DNA from: Bacteroidetes bacterium HGW-Bacteroidetes-10
GTDB taxonomy: Bacteria; Bacteroidota; Bacteroidia; Bacteroidales; UBA932
Length of the DNA stretch: 64,000 nucleotides
NCBI GenBank assembly: GCA_002842695.1
Contig: PHDT01000001.1
Location: 124,001-188,000 of the forward strand
Direction: 5' to 3'
Part shown: piece by piece, positions 1 to 10,419 of the stretch
How positions within the stretch are numbered: the stretch's first letter is position 1
How the letters are laid out: every line of letters starts with the position of its first letter
Program-made: the position numbers and the translations under genes
Notes under the pieces: generated by a model
What the model saw: only the letters and a program-made list of their open reading frames with translations
Database searches by the model: none
What the model was told of the DNA's origin: nothing

Positions 1-1286
1 GCAACACTCCTACCCAGGATATTGATGCATCCTTTGAACAGTGTATGAGACTTTCAAAGGCCGGAGCACAGCTTATCAGACTGACAACTCAGGGAATGAA
101 AGAGGTGGCTGCGCTTAAGATAATCAAAGAGAGACTTCGTGATGCAGGAATAGAAACTCCCCTCTCAGCTGATGTTCATTTCACCTCAGATGTGGCTATT
201 GCTGCGGCTGAGGTTGCAGATAAGGTCCGTATAAACCCGGGAAACTTTGCAAGAGATCACGAAACTGCAAGAGAGCAGTTTCGCAGGCTTACTGAGGTCT
301 GCAGGGAAAGGAATTGTGCCATAAGAATTGGTGTCAATCACGGTTCCCTTGGTGAGAGGATAATTGATAAGTATGGCGACTCTCCCCTGGGGATGAAAGA
401 ATCTGCTCTCGAGTGGATAAATATGGCTCAGGAATTTAATTTCGATCAGATAATTGTCTCTCTGAAGGCTAGCAACACCAGAGTGATGACCGATGCATAC
501 AGGTTACTGTATAAAGAGTTTGAAAGCATGGGAGTTGCGTATCCGCTTCACCTTGGAGTTACAGAGGCTGGAAATGGTGAGTCAGGCAGGATTAAATCTG
601 CAGTAGGGCTTGCAACGCTACTCTCTGACGGAATTGGGGACACAATTCGTGTTTCCCTTACTGAAGATCCTCAGAAAGAGATACCTGTTGCTTCATACAT
701 TGCAAGTTATTTCTCAGACAGAAAGAGAAACTTCATAATACCAAATATCTACAGAAAAGGCTCAGATCCAGCCGTTATTGAGGCTTCATATTCAGAACCG
801 GACTGGCAAAGTTTTATACTCAGGGCAGCGTGTGACCTGGGGCCTTTAATGCTTGACAATATTGCCGATGATGTAACTCTGAAAGTTACAATTGGCGGTT
901 CTGCAGCAAAAGATGAGGATATCTCCCGTTTTCGTGATGAGCTTCTGCAGGCTTCAAGAAGAAAGTTCACCAAACCTGAGTATATTGCCTGCCCGGGCTG
1001 CGGCAGAACTCTGTTTGACCTTGAGACTGTATTTGAAGAGGTTAAGAAAAGGACTTCACACCTTAAGGGCTACAATATTGCCGTTATGGGGTGCGTGGTA
1101 AACGGCCCCGGTGAAATGGCAGATGCAGATTACGGATATGTGGGAGAAGGCAGAAACAAGGTTAGTATATACAGAGGGAAAACTCCTGTATACAGATCTG
1201 TTCCGCAGGATGAGGCAATTGACAAACTACTCTCCCTTATTGAGGAAGATGCTCGCAATAAAGTCTTCCGCCCCCGGCTCGGATAA
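1..1286 (+). CDS. ispG: 4-hydroxy-3-methylbut-2-en-1-yl diphosphate synthase, 5'-truncated by window edge
   Basis: Frame open from position 3 (NTPTQDIDASFEQCMRLSKAGAQLIRLTTQG); C-terminal CPGCGRTLFDLE...GCVVNGPGEMADADYGYVG Fe-S motif of GcpE/IspG. Confidence 0.96.
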   Translation, partial: NTPTQDIDASFEQCMRLSKAGAQLIRLTTQGMKEVAALKIIKERLRDAGIETPLSADVHFTSDVAIAAAEVADKVRINPGNFARDHETAREQFRRLTEVCRERNCAIRIGVNHGSLGERIIDKYGDSPLGMKESALEWINMAQEFNFDQIIVSLKASNTRVMTDAYRLLYKEFESMGVAYPLHLGVTEAGNGESGRIKSAVGLATLLSDGIGDTIRVSLTEDPQKEIPVASYIASYFSDRKRNFIIPNIYRKGSDPAVIEASYSEPDWQSFILRAACDLGPLMLDNIADDVTLKVTIGGSAAKDEDISRFRDELLQASRRKFTKPEYIACPGCGRTLFDLETVFEEVKKRTSHLKGYNIAVMGCVVNGPGEMADADYGYVGEGRNKVSIYRGKTPVYRSVPQDEAIDKLLSLIEEDARNKVFRPRLG

Positions 1287-2580
1287 CTATTAACTTATCT
1301 CCTGTTCCGGCCATTCCAATTTCCATTGTGGCTTCGTACCACTTGCCTTCAATTTCGATTTTTCCTGATGGTCTCATCGAACTTTTTGCAGTTGCTATCT
1401 TTCCAACAAGATGGTCAAGAGATCCGTCAACACTTACGTAACCTTTGCTTGATGAAAGGCTGGTATTAAGGGCCAGACCAGAGAAACTTCTCCCGGGTAT
1501 AAGCCTCCCGGCCAGCCAGATTGAGAGCACCAAAGAGCTGAAACCAGACAATAGTACAATTGAGAGAGGTTTAATTATTACAAGAAAATTGTACTCTCCC
1601 TTCATATAGAATAAATCATTATCAATCATGGCAAAAGAGAGTCCGGTTACTGTAAGTATAATTCCTGAAATTCCGGCAACACCAAACCCAGGAATAACGA
1701 ATATCTCTGCCATTATCAGAAGAATCCCCAGGATAAAGACTATCAGCTCCCAGTTTTCTGCCATACCCTCAAGATATAGAGGTGAAAAATACAACACTGC
1801 ACCAATAATTGCCGCAGCCGATGGGAAACCTATCCCGGGACTCTGAAGCTCGAAGTAGATTCCTCCAATTATCAGCATCAGTAACAGCCCCTGAATGTAT
1901 GGCTTTAAAAAGAAAGAGATAATTTTATCAAGAGTTGTAACTCTCTGCTTTTCTAGTTTATATACCTCTTCCGGTGATACAGCCATGGCAACCTCATCAA
2001 GAGATTCGGCCCTGCCTTCGCAATAGCCGTTTGTTATTGCCTCTTCCATAGTAAAGCTGAGAACCTTCGTACTATCCACAATCCCAGGCACTGAAACTGT
2101 GGGGTCAACCATTGCCTCTGCTATAAGAGGATTCCTTCCGTTAGCCTGAGCGGTAGAGCGCATCATTGCTCTCATGAATGACTGATATTTATCCGGCATA
2201 GGTTCCCCGCTCTGGTTTACTACAGTAGCAGCTCCTATTGTGCTTCCTGTACGCATAAATATTGAATCACATGCTATGCTTATAAGTGCTCCTGCTGATA
2301 CAGCCTGGTTGTCAATAAATGCAATGACAGGAATCTGATATCTAAGCAGAGCACTTCTCATGCTGTCTGCTGCATCAACTGCTCCGCCGTATGTATTTAT
2401 ATGAATAATAACAAAATCTGCCTTGGCCAGTTTTGCCTCTTCAAGTCCCTTGCTGAGTGTCCGCTGTGTGGCAGCATTAATCTCTCCCTTTACCGGAATA
2501 ACGAAGAAACGGTTGCTCTCACCGCTTGAAATTATTGGCATAAGAAGAGCAGCAAGCACTGTAAGAATTATTCTGTACAT
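1237..2580 (-). CDS. NfeD-family membrane-bound ClpP-like serine protease
   Basis: 447 aa; signal peptide, ClpP-like fold with NQAVSAGALISIACD, several TM segments, C-terminal NfeD domain. Confidence 0.9.
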   Translation of the reverse strand: MYRIILTVLAALLMPIISSGESNRFFVIPVKGEINAATQRTLSKGLEEAKLAKADFVIIHINTYGGAVDAADSMRSALLRYQIPVIAFIDNQAVSAGALISIACDSIFMRTGSTIGAATVVNQSGEPMPDKYQSFMRAMMRSTAQANGRNPLIAEAMVDPTVSVPGIVDSTKVLSFTMEEAITNGYCEGRAESLDEVAMAVSPEEVYKLEKQRVTTLDKIISFFLKPYIQGLLLMLIIGGIYFELQSPGIGFPSAAAIIGAVLYFSPLYLEGMAENWELIVFILGILLIMAEIFVIPGFGVAGISGIILTVTGLSFAMIDNDLFYMKGEYNFLVIIKPLSIVLLSGFSSLVLSIWLAGRLIPGRSFSGLALNTSLSSSKGYVSVDGSLDHLVGKIATAKSSMRPSGKIEIEGKWYEATMEIGMAGTGDKLIVIRAGGGRLYCEHLPQ

Positions 2581-2680
2581 AATATATTGCTTATTTGATT
2601 TGGATATGGTAAAGATAACTCCTTTTTTGTATTTTTGCCTTACATCGTATTTACTATTTATAACTTAACTTTTCACAAAT

Positions 2681-4288
2681 ATGAACTTGAAGAAACTTCT
2701 CTCTGTTTTCCTGACATTTCTTGTTTTGGGAACAGCAACGGCGCAAAATGCCTGGTTTCCGGTTAATCCCGACGATTCCGACTTCACCGAAAGCTGCACA
2801 TCCATAATGGTTGGCAAGAAGGCCAGTACAGATGGCTCAGTTATGACTGCCCATACATGTGACTCAAATTACAGAACATGGGTCGAGATGACATCCCGTA
2901 AAAAATTCAAACCGGGAGACACCGAGCCTGTTTACTGGGGGACATTACATACAGAAGAGCCATGGGACAAGAGAAATGTTACTGAAAAAGGACGCGTTCC
3001 TGCAGTAGAGGAGACCTATGCATACCTGAATACAGCTTACCCTTGTCTTAATGAAAAGCAACTTGCAATTGGCGAGACAACAATTACAGGCAGAAAAATG
3101 CTTGAAAACACAAATGGACTCTTTCTTATAGAGGAACTTGAGAGAATTGCCCTTCAAAGATGTACTACTGCCAGGGATGCCATAAAATTAATTGGCAAGC
3201 TGGCAGAACTTTACGGATACGGAGATTCAGGCGAGTGTATTACTATTGCAGATAAAAAAGAGGTATGGCAGCTGGAGATATTTGGTTCAGGGCCAGGTAA
3301 ACCATCTGCAATATGGGTTGCTCAGAGAATTCCGGATGAGCATGTAGGAATCTCAGCAAATATTCCAAGAATTTCTAATGTAGACTTCAGGGATTCAGAT
3401 CACTTTATGTTCAGTTCAGATATAAAGGAGAGATGCAAGGCCCTTGGACTCTGGGATGGTAAAGAGGAGTTCAAATTCTGGAAAATTACAAACGGAGGAA
3501 AGCCATTTGCAATCAGAGAGTATTTTGTATTAAACACACTTGCTCCGTCGCTTGGACTTAAATTTGACTCAGAAGAGCTTCCATTCTCCGTTAAACCTGA
3601 TAAAAAAGTATCTGTTCAGGATGTAATGGCTCTTTACAGAGAGACATACGAAGGTACAGAGTGGGATCAGACCAGGAATCTTGTAGCAGAACTTACCAGA
3701 AGAGATTCTAAAGGTGTTGAATATAAAGAGAAGATTAAGCCTGTCTCAAATTTTATGAGCAACGAGATGCGTGCTCTTCTTAACACAATAAAACCGGGGG
3801 CAACAGAGAGAATTCGTGGAATCGCAGTTATTCAGTGTTCATACTCTCATATTATTCAGCTCAGAGACTGGCTTCCTGACGAAGTGGGCGGTGTAGCATA
3901 TTTTTCATTTGATAATCCGGCTCAAAGCCCCAGAATACCAATCTACTCGGGAACTATATCCCTTCCAAAAAGTTTTTCAGTATGCGGACAAAGCAGATAT
4001 CGTAATGATGCAGCTATATGGGCCTTCAGGGAGACAAACCGCATAGCTACTATTAACTGGGATAAAACAAGAAAACTTGTAGAGCCGCAGATTGCAAAAT
4101 TTGAAGCTCAAATGATGTCGTCGGCTCCTGCAATTGAAAATGAGGCACAAGAGCTGATTAAAGCAGGTAAGGTTCAGGAGGCAAAAGAGCTTCTTACTAA
4201 AAGAACTCACGATTTCGCAGCACTTACTATGCAAAAATGGATTGAAATGAAAGCCGAATTATGGTCGGTTTTTGCCCGCGCCATGTAG
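2681..4288 (+). CDS. Secreted C69-family (PepD-like) dipeptidase
   Basis: 535 aa; signal peptide then ESCTSIMVGKKASTDGSVMTAHTCDSN typical of C69 N-terminal nucleophile peptidases. Confidence 0.9.
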   Translation: MNLKKLLSVFLTFLVLGTATAQNAWFPVNPDDSDFTESCTSIMVGKKASTDGSVMTAHTCDSNYRTWVEMTSRKKFKPGDTEPVYWGTLHTEEPWDKRNVTEKGRVPAVEETYAYLNTAYPCLNEKQLAIGETTITGRKMLENTNGLFLIEELERIALQRCTTARDAIKLIGKLAELYGYGDSGECITIADKKEVWQLEIFGSGPGKPSAIWVAQRIPDEHVGISANIPRISNVDFRDSDHFMFSSDIKERCKALGLWDGKEEFKFWKITNGGKPFAIREYFVLNTLAPSLGLKFDSEELPFSVKPDKKVSVQDVMALYRETYEGTEWDQTRNLVAELTRRDSKGVEYKEKIKPVSNFMSNEMRALLNTIKPGATERIRGIAVIQCSYSHIIQLRDWLPDEVGGVAYFSFDNPAQSPRIPIYSGTISLPKSFSVCGQSRYRNDAAIWAFRETNRIATINWDKTRKLVEPQIAKFEAQMMSSAPAIENEAQELIKAGKVQEAKELLTKRTHDFAALTMQKWIEMKAELWSVFARAM

Positions 4289-4314
4289 CAGATTTATTGA
4301 GATTTATAAATTTA

Positions 4315-4360
4315 ACAGAGGTATGTGGTTATCAAATTGCCCCATGCCTCTGTTTTTTTT
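4315..4360 (+). terminator. Intrinsic terminator after the C69 dipeptidase
   Basis: ACAGAGGTATG...CATGCCTCTGT stem followed by TTTTTTTT. Confidence 0.8.
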
Positions 4361-4373
4361 GAATATTAATGCA

Positions 4374-4381
4374 TAACTTTG
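4374..4381 (+). promoter_or_regulatory. Bacteroidetes-type -7 element upstream of carA
   Basis: TAACTTTG matches TAnnTTTG, about 37 nt before the carA ATG. Confidence 0.55.
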
Positions 4382-4417
4382 CTCAGTTTATTTAGAAAGT
4401 AAAACATACTCGAAGAA

Positions 4418-5488
4418 ATGCAGAAATACAAACCGGCAACACTCGTTCTTGAAGATGGAATTGAGTTTAAAGGTTACTCTTTTGGATACGACCAAGCCAT
4501 CGATGGTGAGGTCGTTTTTTCTACCGCTATGGTAGGATATCCGGAGAGTCTGACCGACCCCTCCTACTCAGGACAAATTCTCTGTGCAACCTATCCGCTG
4601 GTCGGAAATTACGGGGTTCCAGAAGATTCAGTCACTAACCATTTATCATCTTTTTACGAATCTGAAAAAATTCATGTGCGTGGATTGATTATTTCCGACT
4701 ACTCTTTCACTTACAGTCACTGGAATGCGGCCAAGAGCCTTGACGAATGGCTTCGTGAAAACAAGGTACCGGGAATATTTGGTATTGATACCCGTGAATT
4801 AACCAAGATTCTCAGAGAAAAGGGCTCTATGCTCGGAAAAATTGTACCAGAAGGTTGCTCTCTGGATGAAGTCAGGGATCCAAATCTGGTAAACCAGGTG
4901 GATGTTGTGAGTTGTAAAGAGATACTTAAATACGGATCAGGTGACAAAAGGGTTGTATTGCTTGATTGTGGTGTAAAGCACAACATAATCCGTTGTTTTG
5001 TGAACAGAAATGTTGAGGTGATAAGGGTTCCCTGGAACTACGATTTTACCGCTCTTGAATATGACGGACTCTTTATCTCCAACGGGCCCGGCGATCCGGA
5101 CCTTTGTTCTGAGGCTGTTGAGAATATTAAGAAGGCAATTGAAGGAGATAAACCAATTTTTGGGATATGTATGGGTAATCAGCTTCTCTCAAAAGCAGGC
5201 GGAGCCAGTACATATAAAATGAAATACGGACACAGAAGTCACAATCAGCCTGTAAGAATGGCAGGTACCAACAGGTGCTTTATTACTTCTCAGAACCATG
5301 GCTATGCTGTTGACGATAAAACACTGGGAACAGACTGGGAGCCTTTGTTCATTAACATGAACGATGGAACAAATGAAGGAATCAGGCATAAAAGCAAACC
5401 ATTCTTCTCATGCCAGTTTCACCCCGAGGCCTCAAGCGGCCCAACTGATACTGAATTCCTATTTGATGACTTTATTAAACTTCTCTGA
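4418..5488 (+). CDS. carA: Carbamoyl-phosphate synthase small subunit
   Basis: 356 aa; LFISNGPGDPD, FGICMGNQLL, CQFHPEASSGP glutaminase motifs. Confidence 0.97.
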   Translation: MQKYKPATLVLEDGIEFKGYSFGYDQAIDGEVVFSTAMVGYPESLTDPSYSGQILCATYPLVGNYGVPEDSVTNHLSSFYESEKIHVRGLIISDYSFTYSHWNAAKSLDEWLRENKVPGIFGIDTRELTKILREKGSMLGKIVPEGCSLDEVRDPNLVNQVDVVSCKEILKYGSGDKRVVLLDCGVKHNIIRCFVNRNVEVIRVPWNYDFTALEYDGLFISNGPGDPDLCSEAVENIKKAIEGDKPIFGICMGNQLLSKAGGASTYKMKYGHRSHNQPVRMAGTNRCFITSQNHGYAVDDKTLGTDWEPLFINMNDGTNEGIRHKSKPFFSCQFHPEASSGPTDTEFLFDDFIKLL

Positions 5489-5493
5489 TTACA

Positions 5494-8400
5494 ATGGATA
5501 AAACAATTAAAAAAGCACTGATACTAGGCTCTGGAGCACTTAAGATTGGAGAGGCAGGTGAATTTGACTATTCAGGCTCTCAGGCTCTCAAAGCATTGAA
5601 GGAGGAGGGAATAGAGACCATACTCATTAATCCCAATATTGCAACGGTCCAAACTTCTGAAGGTGTTGCAGACAAGATCTATTTTCTTCCTGTAACTCCA
5701 TATTTTGTTGAAGAAGTTATTAAAAAAGAGAAACCTCAGGGTGTACTCCTTGCATTTGGTGGTCAGACTGCCCTTAATTGCGGTGTTGAACTTTTCAGAA
5801 GCGGAGTATTTGAGAAATACAATGTAAGAGTACTTGGAACTCCTGTTCAGTCGATAATAGACACCGAAGACAGGGAGCTTTTTGTGAAAAAACTCGACCA
5901 GATTGATGTCAAAACTATCAAAAGCCATGCTGTAGAAAATCTTGAAGACGCCAGAGTTGCAGCGGCAGATCTCGGATATCCTGTTATTCTGCGTGCTGCT
6001 TATGCCCTTGGTGGCCTTGGCAGCGGTTTCTGCAATAATGAAGAGGAGCTGAATGCACTGGCAGAAAAGGCTTTCTCCTATTCACATCAGGTATTGGTTG
6101 AAAAATCTCTTAAGGGATGGAAAGAAATTGAATACGAGGTTGTAAGAGACAAATTTGACAACTGTATCACAGTCTGCAATATGGAGAACTTTGACCCTCT
6201 CGGAATTCACACCGGAGAGAGTATAGTGGTTGCTCCTTCTCAGACATTAACCAACAGCGAATATCATTTGCTGAGAGAACTTGCCATCAAGATTGTAAGG
6301 CATATCGGTATTGTGGGCGAGTGTAATGTTCAGTATGCATTTGACCCTTATTCAGAAGACTACAGAGTCATTGAAGTTAACGCGCGTTTAAGCAGATCAT
6401 CTGCTCTTGCCTCAAAAGCAACAGGTTATCCACTGGCTTTTGTTGCTGCAAAGCTTGGACTTGGTTATGGTCTATTTGATTTGAAAAACTCAGTTACCCG
6501 AACTACCCCTGCTTTCTTCGAACCAGCACTTGACTATATTGTCTGCAAAATTCCACGCTGGGATCTTTCAAAATTCCAGGGTGTTTCCCGGGAAATTGGT
6601 TCCAGTATGAAGAGTGTCGGAGAGGTTATGGCAATTGGTCGTACTTTTGAAGAGGCAATCCAGAAAGGGCTGCGAATGATTGGTCAGGGTGCACACGGGT
6701 TTGTGGCAAACAGGGAGATCTCTGTTGAAGATATCGACAAATCTTTGAGAGAGCCTACTGATAACCGTATCTTTGTTATATCTAAGGCGTTCAAGAAAGG
6801 ATATACAGTTGACGAAATTCATGAGCTTACCAAGATTGACAGATGGTTCCTCGAAAAACTTTACAACATTCACTTAACTTCACTGGAACTGGCCGGTGTC
6901 GACAGTAATAACGATTTACCGGAGCAACTTTTAAGGATTGCCAAAAGCCAGGGATTTTCAGATTTCCAGATTGGAAGACTCATTTTTAAGGAGAAGGTAG
7001 ATGTTGATGAGGCATCTGCAATCATTCGCAAGCACAGAAAACAACTTGGCATAGTACCTGTGGTTAAGCAGATTGACACCCTTGCTGCCGAGTATCCTGC
7101 AATGACAAACTACCTGTATCTGACTTACAATGGCACTCACAACGATGTAAAATATCTTGGAGACAAAAAATCAATTATTGTGCTCGGCTCCGGGGCATAC
7201 AGAATTGGCAGCTCAGTAGAATTTGACTGGTGCAGCGTAAACGCTCTCGATACAATCAGAAAAGAGGGCTGGAGAGGTGTAATGATAAATTACAACCCTG
7301 AGACAGTATCCACAGATTATGATATGTGCGACCGTCTCTATTTTGATGAACTCACATATGAGAGGGTAATGGATATTTATGAACTGGAAAATCCTAACGG
7401 AATGATTGTGTCCGTGGGTGGTCAGATTCCAAATAACCTTGCTCTTAAACTTGATAAGTCGGGAGTAAACCTCCTGGGAACAAGTGCACAAAGTATAGAT
7501 AATGCCGAGGACAGGCACAAATTCTCGTCAATGCTTGACAGGCTTGATATTGATCAGCCCAGATGGAAGGAACTCACCACTTTAGCTGACATTTACGAGT
7601 TCGTAGATCTGGTTGGTTTCCCGGTACTTGTTCGTCCATCTTATGTTCTATCAGGAGCAGCAATGAATGTCTGCTCAAATAATTCTGAGCTGGAAGAGTT
7701 TCTTAAGCTGGCAACTGATGTTTCAAAAAAACATCCTGTTGTAGTTTCTGAATTTATCCAGAATGCCAAGGAGATAGAACTGGACGCTGTTGCTCAGGAT
7801 GGAGAGATTGTCGCATATGCAATTTCTGAACACATTGAATTTGCAGGTGTGCACTCCGGAGACGCTACTATTCAGTTTCCTCCTCAGAAACTATATATTG
7901 AAACAGCCAGAAGAATAAAAAGGATTGCCCGCAAGATAGCCAAGGAGCTGAATATTTCCGGACCATTCAACATCCAGTTCCTGGCAAAGGACAATGATAT
8001 TAAAGTTATTGAATGTAACCTCAGGGCCTCGAGGAGCTTCCCTTTTGTTTCCAAGGTGATTAAGATCAACTTTATTGAACTTGCAACCAAGGTTATGATT
8101 GGTCAAAAGGTTGAACCACCTAGAAAAAGCGCGTTTGACCTTGACTATGTTGGTATTAAAGCCTCACAGTTTTCTTTTTCCAGACTTCAGAAAGCAGACC
8201 CTGTTCTTGGAGTGGACATGGCCTCCACCGGCGAAGTCGGATGTATTGGGGACGATACAAATGAGGCAATACTTAAGTCTATGCTCTCTGTTGGCTATAA
8301 AATTCCTGCAAAGGGGATTCTGCTCTCAACAGGTGATGCAAAACAAAAAACAGAGTTGCTCAGAGCATGCAAGCTTTTGGTTGAAAAGGGTTATAAACTC

Positions 8401-8718
8401 TATGCGACAGGAGGCACCCAAAGATTCCTTGAAGAGAATGAAGTTCCTTCTGAACATGTTTACTGGCCAAGTGAGACAGGAAAACATCCTCAGGCAATGG
8501 ATCTTCTCCACTCCAGAACTGTCGACTTTGTGGTTAACATCCCCAAGAACCTTACACAGACTGAGCTTGACAATGGTTATAAAATCCGCAGGGCCTCCAT
8601 AGACCTGAATATCCCGCTCATAACCAACGCAAGACTTGCAACCGCCTTCATCAGATCATTCTGCACCATGTCGGTAGACCAGATCCAGATTAAGAGCTGG
8701 GATGAATATAAGTCATAA
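5494..8718 (+). CDS. carB: Carbamoyl-phosphate synthase large subunit
   Basis: 1074 aa; duplicated ATP-grasp halves (ILGSGALKIGEAGEFDYSGSQ / VLGSGAYRIGSSVEFDWCSV), C-terminal MGS-like domain. Confidence 0.98.
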   Translation: MDKTIKKALILGSGALKIGEAGEFDYSGSQALKALKEEGIETILINPNIATVQTSEGVADKIYFLPVTPYFVEEVIKKEKPQGVLLAFGGQTALNCGVELFRSGVFEKYNVRVLGTPVQSIIDTEDRELFVKKLDQIDVKTIKSHAVENLEDARVAAADLGYPVILRAAYALGGLGSGFCNNEEELNALAEKAFSYSHQVLVEKSLKGWKEIEYEVVRDKFDNCITVCNMENFDPLGIHTGESIVVAPSQTLTNSEYHLLRELAIKIVRHIGIVGECNVQYAFDPYSEDYRVIEVNARLSRSSALASKATGYPLAFVAAKLGLGYGLFDLKNSVTRTTPAFFEPALDYIVCKIPRWDLSKFQGVSREIGSSMKSVGEVMAIGRTFEEAIQKGLRMIGQGAHGFVANREISVEDIDKSLREPTDNRIFVISKAFKKGYTVDEIHELTKIDRWFLEKLYNIHLTSLELAGVDSNNDLPEQLLRIAKSQGFSDFQIGRLIFKEKVDVDEASAIIRKHRKQLGIVPVVKQIDTLAAEYPAMTNYLYLTYNGTHNDVKYLGDKKSIIVLGSGAYRIGSSVEFDWCSVNALDTIRKEGWRGVMINYNPETVSTDYDMCDRLYFDELTYERVMDIYELENPNGMIVSVGGQIPNNLALKLDKSGVNLLGTSAQSIDNAEDRHKFSSMLDRLDIDQPRWKELTTLADIYEFVDLVGFPVLVRPSYVLSGAAMNVCSNNSELEEFLKLATDVSKKHPVVVSEFIQNAKEIELDAVAQDGEIVAYAISEHIEFAGVHSGDATIQFPPQKLYIETARRIKRIARKIAKELNISGPFNIQFLAKDNDIKVIECNLRASRSFPFVSKVIKINFIELATKVMIGQKVEPPRKSAFDLDYVGIKASQFSFSRLQKADPVLGVDMASTGEVGCIGDDTNEAILKSMLSVGYKIPAKGILLSTGDAKQKTELLRACKLLVEKGYKLYATGGTQRFLEENEVPSEHVYWPSETGKHPQAMDLLHSRTVDFVVNIPKNLTQTELDNGYKIRRASIDLNIPLITNARLATAFIRSFCTMSVDQIQIKSWDEYKS

Positions 8719-8750
8719 CCTCCAGATCAGCTTTATAAAAAATTAGGAGA

Positions 8751-8780
8751 GGGCAGTACATACTGCCCTTTTCCTTTTTT
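8751..8780 (+). terminator. Intrinsic terminator after carB
   Basis: GGGCAGTA-CA-TACTGCCC followed by TTTTCCTTTTTT. Confidence 0.85.
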
Positions 8781-8791
8781 GTAAAGTTAGA

Positions 8792-8975
8792 TATGAGATG
8801 TCCAGATACAGCAAGACAAAGTCGATGTTTTTTAGCTAATTTTCTGAAGCGTTTTCAGGAAAAAGGCTGAGGACTGTTTGACGACCGGAGGGAGGAGTCC
8901 CGCAAGCCCCTGAAAACGCGAAGAAAATAGCGTTAAGAAAAACAGCGTTGTCTTGCTGTGCCTGGACAATCATAC
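8792..8975. repeat. Long imperfect intergenic palindrome with nested central hairpin
   Basis: Left arm TGTCCAGATACAGCAAGACAAAG...TTTTCTGAAGCGTTTTCAGG (from 8799) pairs with right arm ending CTGGACA (8968), whose reverse complement is TGTCCAGGCACAGCAAGACAACG...TTTTCTTCGCGTTTTCAGGGG; centre GGCTGAGGACT...AGTCCCGCAAGCC. Confidence 0.85.
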
Positions 8976-8985
8976 TTCTTAGAAA

Positions 8986-9012
8986 TAAAAAATGGGCAGT
9001 TTGCACTGCCCA
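8986..9012 (-). terminator. Intrinsic terminator of rmuC
   Basis: Minus strand: TGGGCAGT-GCAA-ACTGCCCA then TTTTTTA. Confidence 0.8.
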
Positions 9013-9045
9013 TAATTAAGTTTTACTGAAATAGTAATGTGGAGG

Positions 9046-10323
9046 TTATGACTCATCATCATCAGACTGATCGGGAGATTTGGTGTCTCCGTCAAGGAGC
9101 AGTCTGGTGGTGGCGGCATCAAGGGCTTCGACTCCGCGGAGTTTACGCTGAATAACCTTGGTGCGGGTTCCAACCAGTTTGTCGATATCATCCAGACCTC
9201 CCTGAATATTCTTCTGCGCTTTTTGGAGTAATCCTCCAAATGTATCGAATTCTCGTTTAACGGCACCCAGAATATTCCATACTTCACTGCTTCTCTTCTC
9301 AATGGCCAGCGTGCGGAATCCCATCTGCAGCGAATTGAGAATTGCAGCAAATGTTGTAGGGCCGGTTATGAGTACTTTGTATTTTTGCTGAATCTCTTCC
9401 AGAAGTGCTGCCTTACGGACAACCTCGGCATAAATACCCTCAAAAGGGAGAAACATGATTGCAAAATCGGTAGTGTAAGGCGGGTCTATATATTTTTCAG
9501 AGATATCCTTTGCCATAGATTTAATTGCAGCCTCGAGACTTTTTTGTTCCTTGTCAATTAATGCAATATCCGAAATGTCATAGGCATTCTGAAGAGCTTC
9601 GTAATTATCCTTTGGGAACTTGGCGTCTACAGGTAGCCAGACATGTTTGTTATTTTCATCCTTTCCAGGCAGCTTGATTGCAAACTCTACAAAATCCCTC
9701 GATGATGATTTGGTCTTGACATTTGACTCATACTGCTCCGGAGCAAGTATCTGTTCAAGCAGCATGGATAGCTGAACCTCTCCTATCCCCCCCCTCATCT
9801 TTACGTTGCTGAGGACTCTCTTAAGTCCTCCAACATCCTGAGCAAGTGTCTGCATCTCTCCAAGTCCCTTCTGAACCTCTATAAGTTGCTTCCCTACAGT
9901 TTCAAAACTTTGGCCCAGTCTCTCACTCAGTGTCTTTTCAAGTTTCTCCTCCACTGTTACACGAATCTGCTCAAGCTTGGTCTCTGTATTTTTAATCATT
10001 TCTGACTGTCTGTTCTCAATCTGCCCCAGTTTCTCTTTTTGCATTTCGGAAAGCAGGCCAAGGCTTTTATCTGAAGAGTCCTGAAATGTTTTAATATTCT
10101 GTGACATTGCAACCGAAAATTGCCTGAGTGCCTCAGAAAGTTCTTCCCTCCCCTCTTTTCCTCCTTTCTGTATCTCAGATGTAAGAAAACGAACATCCTC
10201 CCTGAATGCTCCCTCAATTCTTTTTATATTTTCATTAAGGGCAGATGTCCTTATAATTAATATAAGTATTAGCAGAAGTACTGCCAGAACCAGTGCCGCA
10301 ACGGCTATAATTACTATGTTCAT
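9046..10323 (-). CDS. rmuC: DNA recombination protein RmuC
   Basis: 425 aa; N-terminal TM, coiled coil, LPGKDENNKHVWLPVDAKFPKDNYE and ILITGPTTFAAILNSLQMGFRTLAIEKRS-type RmuC motifs. Confidence 0.95.
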   Translation of the reverse strand: MNIVIIAVAALVLAVLLLILILIIRTSALNENIKRIEGAFREDVRFLTSEIQKGGKEGREELSEALRQFSVAMSQNIKTFQDSSDKSLGLLSEMQKEKLGQIENRQSEMIKNTETKLEQIRVTVEEKLEKTLSERLGQSFETVGKQLIEVQKGLGEMQTLAQDVGGLKRVLSNVKMRGGIGEVQLSMLLEQILAPEQYESNVKTKSSSRDFVEFAIKLPGKDENNKHVWLPVDAKFPKDNYEALQNAYDISDIALIDKEQKSLEAAIKSMAKDISEKYIDPPYTTDFAIMFLPFEGIYAEVVRKAALLEEIQQKYKVLITGPTTFAAILNSLQMGFRTLAIEKRSSEVWNILGAVKREFDTFGGLLQKAQKNIQGGLDDIDKLVGTRTKVIQRKLRGVEALDAATTRLLLDGDTKSPDQSDDDES

Positions 10324-10384
10324 GCTTGTGTTTGGGGAATAATGATAAATAGCTTGAAGTACTACAAATTAATGGAAAAAAGGT

Positions 10385-10392
10385 TATATTTG
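10385..10392 (+). promoter_or_regulatory. Bacteroidetes-type -7 element upstream of the marR-FNT-cysteate synthase genes
   Basis: TATATTTG, 28 nt before the MarR ATG in the divergent rmuC/marR intergenic region. Confidence 0.5.
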
Positions 10393-10419
10393 CAATAGTG
10401 AGAGCATATACAATCCTAT

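Noticed and set aside
8099-8602. 167 aa ORF on + strand
   Set aside because: Lies out of frame inside carB, whose frame is strongly supported; low-complexity composition typical of a shadow ORF
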